A stretch of 64,000 nt of DNA from Halovenus sp. (GTDB taxonomy: Archaea; Halobacteriota; Halobacteria; Halobacteriales; Haloarculaceae): assembly GCA_003551945.1 (NCBI GenBank), contig PUNZ01000158.1:1-64000 (forward strand), in the 5' to 3' direction. The stretch's first letter is position 1. Each line of letters starts with the position of its first letter. The notes under the pieces are model-generated. The model worked only from the letters and a program-made list of their open reading frames with translations, was not told where the DNA came from and did not search any database. Below are positions 1-7,278 of this stretch, piece after piece. Both the position numbers and the translations under genes were made by a program.

Positions 1-2
1 AC

Positions 3-80
3 GACGAGAGTGCTGCCGAAACAGGGGACCAATTAGCAACGCTTGTGAGGATGATGGCTAACATTGACGGCATCAAGTGA
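3..80 (+). CDS. C-terminal end of a protein that begins before the window
   Basis: Frame 3 is open from the left edge to a TGA at 78-80 and encodes about 25 residues that end in MANIDGIK. The other two forward frames hit stops earlier in this stretch. Acidic and small residues (DESAAETGD) fit a haloarchaeal protein. The family cannot be judged from so short a piece. Confidence 0.4.
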   Translation, partial: DESAAETGDQLATLVRMMANIDGIK

Positions 81-200
81 CAGATTCGTCGAGGCGACAC
101 CGGAAGTACGTCTCGGGCACCATGCAGGCGAAACAGTGTCGATTCACGTGGGTTCGAGAGCCGTACCTTTCAACCATCACAACCGCTTCTTGAGTTGATA

Positions 201-208
201 TTTATACG
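201..208 (+). promoter_or_regulatory. TATA box of the UspA gene
   Basis: The run tttatacg lies about 27 bases before the ATG at 230. That is the distance expected when the archaeal transcript starts at or next to the start codon, so a leaderless mRNA is likely. Confidence 0.55.
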
Positions 209-229
209 TATTGTCTCCCAAAGACTCGT

Positions 230-661
230 ATGGAGCCATCGCACGTCCTTGTCCCACTTGACGGCTCGCAGTTAGCATATAGTGCGCTATCACACGCACT
301 CGCGGTGTTTGACTGTCAGATTACGGTCCTCAACGTTATCACCCCGATTGATACGAGCATGAGTGAAGGAGGGGTATTGGAGGCGGACGACCAGCGAAAA
401 GCAGAGGCGAAACAACGAGCAGATAGACTGGTTAGCCGCGCACAAGATCAAATATCTGACGCAGCACAGCCCACTGCCACGGTTGTCAAAACTGGCGACC
501 CTGGGGAGACGATTCTAGAATTCGTCGAGAATACGGACATCGACCACATAGTGATGGGGGGACACGGTGGAGAACAGAGGCCCTTGACTCAGCGACTGTT
601 GGGGACTGTCGTAACGAAAGTCGTTACCGAGGCTCCGGTCACGGTCACCGTTGTTCGGTAG
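230..661 (+). CDS. universal stress protein, UspA family
   Basis: A 143-residue single-domain UspA protein, the usual length for the family. It opens with the typical beta strand HVLVPLDGS and ends with the nucleotide-binding pattern: a glycine pair followed by GGHGG, about ten residues, then LLGT, and the last strand APVTVTVV. Such proteins form dimers and often bind ATP in the cytoplasm during stress; the exact role of this one cannot be read from sequence. A TATA box 27 bases upstream supports the ATG at 230. It stands alone, convergent with the phosphate transporter gene that follows. Confidence 0.93.
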   Translation: MEPSHVLVPLDGSQLAYSALSHALAVFDCQITVLNVITPIDTSMSEGGVLEADDQRKAEAKQRADRLVSRAQDQISDAAQPTATVVKTGDPGETILEFVENTDIDHIVMGGHGGEQRPLTQRLLGTVVTKVVTEAPVTVTVVR

Positions 662-704
662 CAGAGAGCTGCTATCTCACCCAATAAAGATAGTATCGAT
701 AATG

Positions 705-1907
705 TCACTCAATCCCGAGCAGGGTCGAAAACACTTGGTACAGCCCAAATCCAATTCCAATTGATGTCGCAAGCGTAATCACCCAAAAGAGGAGTGTTAC
801 TCCGATCTTTCGTCGAGAAACACCTGCGGAGCCTGCGGCCAGTCCACCTCCGATGACACCAGAGATAATGATATTGTTGAAGGAAATTGGAATACCGAGT
901 GTGATTGCGATTTGAGCAATAATAAATCCTGGAATGAGTGCCGCGATTGACCGACGAAGCCCAAGTTGCGCATACTCTCGAGAGGTTGCCTGCAAGAGGC
1001 GCGGGGCAGCAGTCCAGGCGCCGGCAAGAATGCCGGCTGCGCCGATACCGAGAAGCACAATCCCAGGGAGACCGAGCTCCACTCCGTAGAGATTTTCCAG
1101 TGGTCCGGTCGCGAGACCGACCTGACTCCCGCCACTCGAAAACGCGACGACGCTCCCCAGAGCGAGCAACAGCGTTTTTATACCCTTATCGACCGACTCC
1201 TTTGTCCGCTTCCGAATCCATCGAAATCCAAAAATCGTAAACGCAACTGTAACGAGTACCGCGACGATATTAATTCCGGCAACAGTAGGGGCCCCGACCA
1301 CCAGCGCTACCCCTTCTGCGACGGAACCCTGTGGTCGGTCGGGATGCGGGATGACGCCAAGACGGACGTTTGCGAGGATACCGGCGACGGCCGCTGCAAG
1401 CAGTGGAATACTTACCGTATCTGGTACGTCATCCCGTCTGAGTATCGTGGCTGTGAGAAAGGCAAGACCACCGGACATCGGCGGCACGAGCAGCCAGAAT
1501 GTGACGATTTGTTGGTAGGTCCCAAACACTGGATCTCCACCAAGCGACAGTCCAACCCCAACCATCGCCCCGGTTGTCGCAAACGCTGCAGGGACTGGAT
1601 AGCCGCTGTACACGCCAAAAGCCATGAACGAGGCAGCAACGAGCAATCCTGTTGTCGCCGCCAGTGGTGTAATGGCGACACCGTCAATGAGATTTGCGCC
1701 GATTGTTTCGGAAATAGCGCCTCCCTGGGTGAGCGCCCCTGCTGCGGCGAAGAACCCGATAAGGAGGGCCGCGCGCATGGTTGAAATCGCGTTCGCACCA
1801 ATTGCTGGGGCGAACGGTGGAGAGTTGCTGTTAGCACCGAGTGTCCATGCCGTGAACAGGCAAGTGATGGTTGCAAACGCCACGAGGATCCAGAAGGAAA
1901 CCACCAT
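705..1907 (-). CDS. inorganic phosphate transporter, PiT family
   Basis: A 400-residue hydrophobic protein with about ten to eleven predicted membrane segments. The N-terminal half carries the PiT signature region GANSNSPPFAPAIGANAIS near residues 24-42, and the second half repeats it as FNNIIISGVIGGGLAAG near residue 345, so the internal duplication typical of Pho-4/PiT carriers is present. Family members move phosphate with a cation. Canonical PiT motifs read GAND; here the residue after GAN is serine, as in some archaeal relatives, so phosphate is the likely but unproven substrate (sulfate permeases of this fold exist). No PhoU partner is adjacent. Confidence 0.85.
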   Translation of the reverse strand: MVVSFWILVAFATITCLFTAWTLGANSNSPPFAPAIGANAISTMRAALLIGFFAAAGALTQGGAISETIGANLIDGVAITPLAATTGLLVAASFMAFGVYSGYPVPAAFATTGAMVGVGLSLGGDPVFGTYQQIVTFWLLVPPMSGGLAFLTATILRRDDVPDTVSIPLLAAAVAGILANVRLGVIPHPDRPQGSVAEGVALVVGAPTVAGINIVAVLVTVAFTIFGFRWIRKRTKESVDKGIKTLLLALGSVVAFSSGGSQVGLATGPLENLYGVELGLPGIVLLGIGAAGILAGAWTAAPRLLQATSREYAQLGLRRSIAALIPGFIIAQIAITLGIPISFNNIIISGVIGGGLAAGSAGVSRRKIGVTLLFWVITLATSIGIGFGLYQVFSTLLGIE

Positions 1908-2122
1908 ACCAGCGTTTCATAGCCCATCGTAAAAAATCGACTAGAAGTGACCGGAAGAAGTAAACGATATCACGACGGTATCGAGTTTGTCTCGCCACTG
2001 GTACCCCCGCCTGTCCACCATCCAGAGCACTTTGTGCTACCAAAAATGCATCTAGTGGGAGAGCATGCAACAGAGATTCACCAATGCGCAAGATAAACAC
2101 AGTGGGGAGTTCTTGTAGTCGT

Positions 2123-2374
2123 ATGAATCACGACCGGATCCATGCTCGGGAACCTACGCATGATATCGGTCAGTGGGCAACTGGAACCATTGACTCGATT
2201 GAGCAACGCGATGGGCATTGCTTTGTCACAGTGGAGACAGCGTCAGACGAGACTGTGGAGCTAGTTGTGACGCTTGCTATTCAGGATCTATTTCTGAGTC
2301 GTTTGGATATCGAGGACGGAGCATCACCGATAGGAGAACGCGTCTGGTATCGGAAACACGGCGGCGAAAACTAG
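2123..2374 (+). CDS. small conserved haloarchaeal protein of unknown function
   Basis: An 83-residue acidic soluble protein that starts MNHDRIHAREPTHDIGQW. The ATG at 2123 is preferred over an in-frame upstream one at 2084, because the extra N-terminus (RKINTVGSSCSR) is unlike a haloarchaeal protein. The middle (GHCFVTVETASDETVELVVT) suggests a small beta-barrel with regularly alternating strands. The style matches DUF7861-type haloarchaeal proteins, but this assignment is from memory of the family and is weak. No function can be given. Confidence 0.6.
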   Translation: MNHDRIHAREPTHDIGQWATGTIDSIEQRDGHCFVTVETASDETVELVVTLAIQDLFLSRLDIEDGASPIGERVWYRKHGGEN

Positions 2375-2538
2375 CCGCTGTGCCTAAATACACGGGATTG
2401 TTCTGTGTGGAGTCGAATTTACTGTGCGTTCCGAATGGGGTGCTATTTATGCTTGATTACAAAGTCTCAAAACCAGATTCGGACAGGTATTCAACAGTCT
2501 GTTCCCACTAAGGCTACTGTAGATCGGGTCCACGAGTC

Positions 2539-2715
2539 TTATCGACAACTGAAGTAACTGGCAGCCTGCATCTCAGCTTTTATTTCCTGAATCGAATCGA
2601 CATCGCAGTTGCTACACAGTGGTGGTTTCTCAACATCCGCATACACGGTCTCGCACGCATCGCAAACGAAAAACCGGAGTCCTAGCACAATACCAAATTC
2701 AGCCCCTGTGTTCAT
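2539..2715 (-). CDS. small zinc-ribbon protein
   Basis: A 58-residue protein with two CxxC knuckles, CDAC near residue 19 and CSNC near residue 35, so it should bind one zinc ion. The spacing and the sequence FVCDACETVYADVE are typical of haloarchaeal rubrerythrin-like or DUF-type zinc-ribbon microproteins. Another in-frame ATG at 2751 would add twelve residues (MESVKRHRGNTN). The ATG at 2715 is chosen because the chain from there is more compact. The role is unknown; similar microproteins often bind nucleic acid or partner proteins. Confidence 0.55.
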   Translation of the reverse strand: MNTGAEFGIVLGLRFFVCDACETVYADVEKPPLCSNCDVDSIQEIKAEMQAASYFSCR

Positions 2716-2870
2716 ATTGGTGTTGCCCCTATGTCTTTTGACTGACTCCACTGTTCGCTCTCTACCGATTACTGCATAGAACGGGTCGGTTCCTGTCTGT
2801 GCGATGGCTCGGTTCGTCGCTGCGAATTATTCACGACGAGCACTGTTCGTTGGTCAATTGACCGATTTCA

Positions 2871-3130
2871 CTAGTCTTGGACGGCTTTTGCGGGAAACAT
2901 CTGGTTAGTAAAGTTCACGATAGCAACGCCGTCCGTCCATAACTCAATTTTATCTAAGGACACGTTTCTCTCTCCTGACAAACTCAACTCATGAGGTCAG
3001 CAAAATCTTTGCGGAGGGAAGTTTCAAATTCCACGCGTACGTGAGTGTTAGAAGCCACGAGAGACAGCCTTCGCGCTTTGTCCAGTACTCTATGAGTTGT
3101 TTTTGATTCAGCACCATTTGGCTGAGTCAG
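2871..3130 (-). pseudogene. decayed, frameshifted coding remnant
   Basis: Most of the 590 bases between the zinc-ribbon gene and tRNA-Glu show no intact gene. On the minus strand two adjoining frames look coding. The first runs from about 3130 and ends at a TGA near 2989 after ETSLRKDFADLMS. The second overlaps its end, reads HELSLSGERNVSLDKIEL and continues to a TAG at 2871-2873, ending MFPAKAVQD. A one-base shift would join them into one chain of about 85 residues. No start codon is seen at the 5' side. Family unknown. Confidence 0.3.
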
Positions 3131-3306
3131 TCATGACCGTGACTTCGCGAGGATGTTCATGAGCCCCTGTATTAATAGTCAGATTAAAGGGGTTACTTGT
3201 TCGTTTGAATCGTCATCCATAGCCAATATCGATTATTGGAAGACTGCATTCGGGATCTATCTTTGCTCCAATTAATTGCCCTGTGACATTGGTCAAATCA
3301 CTTAGC

Positions 3307-3334
3307 GGCCACAGTCAAAATCGCCAGAAGGAAG
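3307..3334. repeat. 28-base repeat beside tRNA-Glu (copy A)
   Basis: This stretch matches 39206-39233 at 24 of 28 positions; the central core is aatcgccagaag. Both copies lie just beyond the 3' end of a tRNA or tRNA remnant on the minus strand, 4-11 bases away. This could be the trace of an integrating element or a shared downstream signal. Confidence 0.5.
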
Positions 3335-3344
3335 AGGGGTAGTA

Positions 3345-3419
3345 TGCTCCGACGGGGATTTGAACCCCGGTCATTGCCGTGAGAGGGCAATATGATTGGC
3401 CGGACTACACCATCGGAGC
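3345..3419 (-). tRNA. tRNA-Glu (anticodon CTC)
   Basis: A complete 75-base cloverleaf. The acceptor arms GCTCCGA and TCGGAGC pair fully and are followed by discriminator A. The anticodon stem TTGCC/GGCAA holds the loop CTCTCAC, so the anticodon is CTC and reads GAG. The T arm contains GGTTCAAATCC. CCA is not encoded, as usual in haloarchaea. Confidence 0.96.
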
Positions 3420-3540
3420 GCAGCAATTTTCCGTAATGCAGAAGGGTGTTTAACCATTGCGTTTTGTGCTCAAAGCGACGGAGGTCATGGTGGGTATCTC
3501 GTTACTTTGAGAGGGGTCGTCTAGAATGGACAACTTCGCT

Positions 3541-4077
3541 TCACTCGTCGTCAAAGGGCGAACCAACAGCCTCAGGCTCGTGTCCCGGCAAGCTAATAAT
3601 ATTCTCGCGTCCGACGCGGAGTTTGCGTATCAAATCGTCCTCTTCCATATCAGAAAGTAACATACTCACTTTTGATTTAGACCAGTCCATTTCATCCACG
3701 ATGAGTCCTTGTTTCATGCGGCCGCCATGTGATTCGAGTAACTCGACAACCAACTCTTCATCCGAGAGGTCTTCATCATCTTCTTCAAGTGGCTCATCTG
3801 GGAGTTGGGTAGGCGCCTCCAACGATTCGGTTGGTCGTGTCGTCTCAGATTGCTGCTGAGTTAAATACCAACCCAGGACAGCGATGGCCACAAGCAAAGC
3901 CGCACCAACAATACCTGCAACCATTACAAGAGAAGCCCCAGTGGTTGTGGCAAGCACAGGTTCAGTACTCCCAACCCCTGATTCGACCGAGTGTGTCGGT
4001 TCCGCACCCATCGAGGTACCAGTCACGATAAGGTATACTCCCATCAACGAGAATGTGATGATGGCCCGAGTATTCAT
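3541..4077 (-). CDS. membrane-anchored winged-helix protein
   Basis: A 178-residue protein with an N-terminal signal or first membrane segment (residues 5-24), a short outside loop rich in Ser/Thr/Glu, a second membrane segment (residues 48-70, VMVAGIVGAALLVAIAVLGW) and an acidic linker. The C-terminus is a winged helix of the MarR/DUF7343 type (about residues 105-165, with VVELLESHGGRMKQ and SKSKVSMLLSDMEEDDLI). The DNA-binding part would face the cytoplasm. Proteins of this layout are common in archaea, but few have known targets. A TATA-like tttatg about 28 bases upstream supports the ATG at 4077. Confidence 0.75.
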   Translation of the reverse strand: MNTRAIITFSLMGVYLIVTGTSMGAEPTHSVESGVGSTEPVLATTTGASLVMVAGIVGAALLVAIAVLGWYLTQQQSETTRPTESLEAPTQLPDEPLEEDDEDLSDEELVVELLESHGGRMKQGLIVDEMDWSKSKVSMLLSDMEEDDLIRKLRVGRENIISLPGHEPEAVGSPFDDE

Positions 4078-4157
4078 ATAATATATTATTCAATTAACGA
4101 GCGCATAAAAGCACTGTTTGTCGGCGTCCATGTTGAGGGAGATAGAGAACGGTTGAG

Positions 4158-4430
4158 TTAGTTATAAGCGGGGTCAGTGTATTGCTGTTCATCTTCCTCA
4201 GCGACGTTCGAAAAGCGGGGTGTAAAGCCACCAGTAAGGATAATCGCGACAACCATCAGTGTTGCAGAGAGGAGCACGAAGTCTGAGCTTGGTGAGAGTC
4301 CAGCGAGGTTTGCCGCAGTCGAGACGACCCAGACCGCGACAAAGAACACGACCGTTGCCACAACAGCCATTACAGCAATGCCGATGATTGCCCCAACCAA
4401 TGCAGACAGGATACGTTTGATAAGCGCCAT
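4158..4430 (-). CDS. small two-helix membrane protein
   Basis: A 90-residue protein with two clear membrane spans (about residues 10-34, LVGAIIGIAVMAVVATVVFFVAV, and residues 49-68, FVLLSATLMVVAIILTGG). A short polar tail ends EEDEQQYTDPAYN. No catalytic motif is seen. It lies behind the membrane-anchored winged-helix gene in the order of transcription with about 80 bases between, but each may have its own promoter. Function unknown. Confidence 0.6.
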   Translation of the reverse strand: MALIKRILSALVGAIIGIAVMAVVATVVFFVAVWVVSTAANLAGLSPSSDFVLLSATLMVVAIILTGGFTPRFSNVAEEDEQQYTDPAYN

Positions 4431-4583
4431 AACTGCGTTTTACGGCCCTCGCTTGTACTTCTTTTCAGTTGGGTTGGCCAGGTAGGAGCAGCCGCCAAAC
4501 CACCAGAGAGTAAGCGAACACATACCGTACCAAAGGACGGCGGAAACACAATCCTTAAACGGAGACCTTTGTTACATTTCGGT

Positions 4584-4658
4584 AGCGGGATGGGATAGCC
4601 AGGAGATTCCGGCGGGCTCATAACCCGCAGACCGGTGGTTCAAATCCACCTCCCGCTA
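4584..4658 (+). tRNA. initiator tRNA-Met (anticodon CAT)
   Basis: A 75-base cloverleaf with acceptor AGCGGGA and TCCCGCT plus A. The anticodon loop CTCATAA is closed by three consecutive G:C pairs (GGG against CCC), the hallmark of initiator tRNAs. The first pair is A:T, also an initiator feature in archaea. CCA is not encoded. Confidence 0.95.
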
Positions 4659-4796
4659 TGTTTTGTCGAGAACCAAAATGTGAGCAGCAACGCTACATTG
4701 GATTTGAACGAAAGAACGAGCGAGCAGAGCGAGTGACGGTCACGGAGGAGACATGGTAGTCGATAAGCTATTTTATCCATAGTGCGAATAGCGGCT

Positions 4797-5000
4797 ATGA
4801 GTAAGACACTCCCAGTTTCCGGCATGGCCTGTGGTGGGTGCGAAGAGAACGTAGAGGAGGCACTGATGGCACTCAATGGTATCGAATCGGTCGATGCTGA
4901 CCACGAATCAGATACCGTTACCGTGAGAGTTGACGATGGTGTCTCCGACGACGACCTTGTAGGCGCAATCGAATCAGCAGGCTACGAAGTGACGAGCTAA
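4797..5000 (+). CDS. heavy-metal-associated domain protein (copper chaperone type)
   Basis: A 67-residue HMA domain with the beta-alpha-beta-beta-alpha-beta pattern and the metal site GMACGGC (MxCxxC) near residues 9-15. It is the length of free chaperones that carry Cu(I) to P-type ATPases or other copper users. The ATG at 4797 gives the normal N-terminus MSKTLPVSG; an upstream in-frame ATG at 4782 would add MRIAA. It ends one base before the dph6 start, so the two are probably co-transcribed. No copper ATPase is next to it. Confidence 0.9.
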   Translation: MSKTLPVSGMACGGCEENVEEALMALNGIESVDADHESDTVTVRVDDGVSDDDLVGAIESAGYEVTS

Positions 5001-5001
5001 C

Positions 5002-5718
5002 ATGAGTGGCGCATGGGTCAGCCTTTTTTCGGGCGGAAAAGATTCTTCTTGGGCACTCTATCAAGCGTTAGAACAAGGGCTGCAAGTTGAGCGTTTACTC
5101 ACCGTCCATCCGGAGGGAGACTCGTATATGTACCATGTTCCGGCAACGGATCTAGCAACACTTGCTGCAGAGAGTATTGGCATCGAGCTTATCAACGTCC
5201 GGCCGGAAGACTTTGACACCGAAGTCGTTACAGATGTTGGACAGCAGGGGGACACGGAAATCAAGCCCCTTGAAGCTGCACTCACTGAACTTGCCGCAAC
5301 CCTGCCAAATGGACTTGCAGGTGTGACAGCAGGTGCTGTTGAAAGTGCGTTCCAGTATGACCGCGTCAGTGCAATGGCTGACCGACTCGGGATAGAGGTG
5401 TTTGCACCAATGTGGCAACAGGACCCAGAAGCGCTCGTCACGGCTATGCTCGACGCTGGGTTCGAAATACGAATTATCCAAGTCGCTGCAGCAGGCCTTG
5501 ACGAGTCCTGGCTCGGACGGCAATTAGACGCGGACGCACTAACGGAATTACAGGCACTTCATGACCGGTATGGCGTCCATATCCTCGGTGAAGGCGGCGA
5601 GTTCGAGACGCTCGTCACGGATGGACCGCATATGAGCCAGCCAATCAAGCTAGACGGTCAGCCAGAGTGGGAGGGAACCAGAGGCGTCTATCAGATAGAA
5701 GATGCGTGGCTTGACTGA
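5002..5718 (+). CDS. dph6: diphthine-ammonia ligase (Dph6 / ATP-pyrophosphatase family)
   Basis: A 238-residue adenine-nucleotide alpha-hydrolase with the PP-loop SGGKDSSWA at residues 10-18 and the conserved C-terminal block GEGGEFETLV near residue 196. It matches the archaeal form of the enzyme that adds the final amide to diphthamide on elongation factor 2, using ATP and ammonium. It starts one base after the stop of the HMA chaperone. That pairing is probably just shared transcription, since no copper link to diphthamide is known. Length and motifs are complete. Confidence 0.88.
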   Translation: MSGAWVSLFSGGKDSSWALYQALEQGLQVERLLTVHPEGDSYMYHVPATDLATLAAESIGIELINVRPEDFDTEVVTDVGQQGDTEIKPLEAALTELAATLPNGLAGVTAGAVESAFQYDRVSAMADRLGIEVFAPMWQQDPEALVTAMLDAGFEIRIIQVAAAGLDESWLGRQLDADALTELQALHDRYGVHILGEGGEFETLVTDGPHMSQPIKLDGQPEWEGTRGVYQIEDAWLD

Positions 5719-5736
5719 GAGCGGTGAGTACGACCA

Positions 5737-6540
5737 CTAATGGCCGCCCAGTCCTGGTGCATCAAGCGGGTCCCAAAACGGGAGGTGAGGATGCGGGATA
5801 TGATATCCGAGCAGCATGAGGCCGTGTGCGAAGAGGATATACCCCAAGACGACGAACGCAATACCTAGGATTCTGTGAAGTCGCTGTCGATGAGCTGCAT
5901 CAACGCTGTCGATGACAGTACCGTATATGAAGACCGCCGGAATGGTCCCGAGTCCGAGTGCAGCAAGGGCGGTTCCTCCCGCAATGGGGGAACCGGTCGT
6001 GAAGGCAAAGAAGTATGCAGGGTACAGGATTGGACATGGCAATAGCGCATGAACGGAACCGAGGCCGACAATCCCTGGTCCACTTGCAAGTCGCTCAACC
6101 CAGCTTGTGAGCCACGTTGTAACGTATTGCGTACCGGGGAGATGAACGCCAAACGAAATACGCCCAATAATATACTGGATGCCAATTACGACGATTGCAC
6201 CGCCAATTGCCGCGCCGACGACGCCCATAATCACATCTGCCATCGCGGTTAGCTCTTGCGTACTCACGACGAACGCCCAACCAATCGTTCCCATAACAAC
6301 ACCAACAAGGGTATAGCCAAGGGTCCGACCTACGTTAAAGAGCATATGCTGACGGACTTCGAACGGGGTCAGATGTGAGCCACGTTTCTCTTGTCGATAT
6401 CCGCCATCGGGCCGAGTATCGGTCATTCGACTGGCATAGATGGTTACAAGCGGGCCACACATACCGATGCAGTGGGCACCACCGAGTAAGCCAATCACGA
6501 AAAACAAGATGATGTCCGTTCCAAGGAATGCTGTTGGCAT
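5737..6540 (-). CDS. SafE/UreH-type sulfite-exporter-like membrane protein
   Basis: A 267-residue protein with about six membrane segments. It opens with the family motif GGAHCIGMCGP near residues 20-30 and carries the second half-motif HALLPCPILY near residue 165. This UreH_2/TauE-like group often sits with copper or cytochrome-oxidase assembly genes in bacteria, where the Cys and His residues are thought to handle metal or thiols. Here it converges with the HMA chaperone/dph6 pair, 18 bases away, which fits a metal-related role, but the substrate is unknown. A His-rich tail (HIPHPHLP) ends the chain. Confidence 0.8.
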   Translation of the reverse strand: MPTAFLGTDIILFFVIGLLGGAHCIGMCGPLVTIYASRMTDTRPDGGYRQEKRGSHLTPFEVRQHMLFNVGRTLGYTLVGVVMGTIGWAFVVSTQELTAMADVIMGVVGAAIGGAIVVIGIQYIIGRISFGVHLPGTQYVTTWLTSWVERLASGPGIVGLGSVHALLPCPILYPAYFFAFTTGSPIAGGTALAALGLGTIPAVFIYGTVIDSVDAAHRQRLHRILGIAFVVLGYILFAHGLMLLGYHIPHPHLPFWDPLDAPGLGGH

Positions 6541-6634
6541 AGGTGAAAGGGTGCTGGGCTCTAATGTCCTCTAAGGGATGACACGGTGATATGACCGTTG
6601 GTTCAATTGACTAATCACGGTTGTGCCGAATATA

Positions 6635-7099
6635 TTACTCCAGGTTCTCTCCTTGGTAACTACCATCATATGCTCCATCGTGTCCTGCCTCCGCCAACAC
6701 GATTTGTGCAATTCGCGCACCGGGTTCAAGCGTAATCTCGTGGTGGACCTGGAGCAATCCTTCTCCTCGACCCTCATACCCAGCGTCCCACACGGCCGTG
6801 TTGAGCATACACGAATTTCGAAGGAGCGACGACCGAGGATAGAGAAAGCCAACGTGACCCTCAGGAATGCGTATCACTTCACCGTATTGTACGATGTAGC
6901 CACCAGGAGAAAGGTGATACTCGCCGTTGGCAGTCTCAATTTCACGGCGCTCACCGACTGTTTTTCCGTCGCGTTCGATCCGTCCGGGAGCGGTTTGCTC
7001 GAAGACAGTGTCGAGGGTGAGGTCAACGCCGTTTGGCTGTGGCTGGTCACTGCGGAGCTCTCCAAGGTGGTCGGCGACAAACTGGCCGCTACGAAACAT
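6635..7099 (-). CDS. dut: dUTPase / dCTP-deaminase family nucleotidohydrolase
   Basis: A 154-residue trimeric dUTPase-fold protein. Visible motifs are QPNGVDLTL near residue 23, PRSSLLRN near residue 90 and the substrate loop NTAVWDAGYEGRGE near residue 102, then VLAEAG. It removes pyrophosphate from dUTP to give dUMP, the substrate of ThyX encoded at 28127, and keeps uracil out of DNA. The start MFRSGQFVA at 7099 is typical of haloarchaeal members. Longer versions from 7105 or 7201 give unlikely N-termini. Some archaeal relatives also deaminate dCTP, which cannot be excluded. Confidence 0.85.
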   Translation of the reverse strand: MFRSGQFVADHLGELRSDQPQPNGVDLTLDTVFEQTAPGRIERDGKTVGERREIETANGEYHLSPGGYIVQYGEVIRIPEGHVGFLYPRSSLLRNSCMLNTAVWDAGYEGRGEGLLQVHHEITLEPGARIAQIVLAEAGHDGAYDGSYQGENLE

Positions 7100-7278
7100 A
7101 CGCATGGTTCGAACCAGCGGGGACAAGTGGGTACCGATTCGGACGGCAGACACGACACAAAAAGGGGATAATAACTGTTGAGGGATGCCATAAGATACCA
7201 CTCAAGCCCACTGCGCGTACGGGGAAAAACAACCTTACACGAGGGTTTATTGAGTTAGCGAACGGAAACTAGTGTACT

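Noticed and set aside
966..1784. Long forward frame of 272 codons inside the phosphate transporter gene
   Set aside because: It is rich in Arg, Cys and Ser, unlike haloarchaeal proteins, and lies opposite a well-supported membrane-protein gene.
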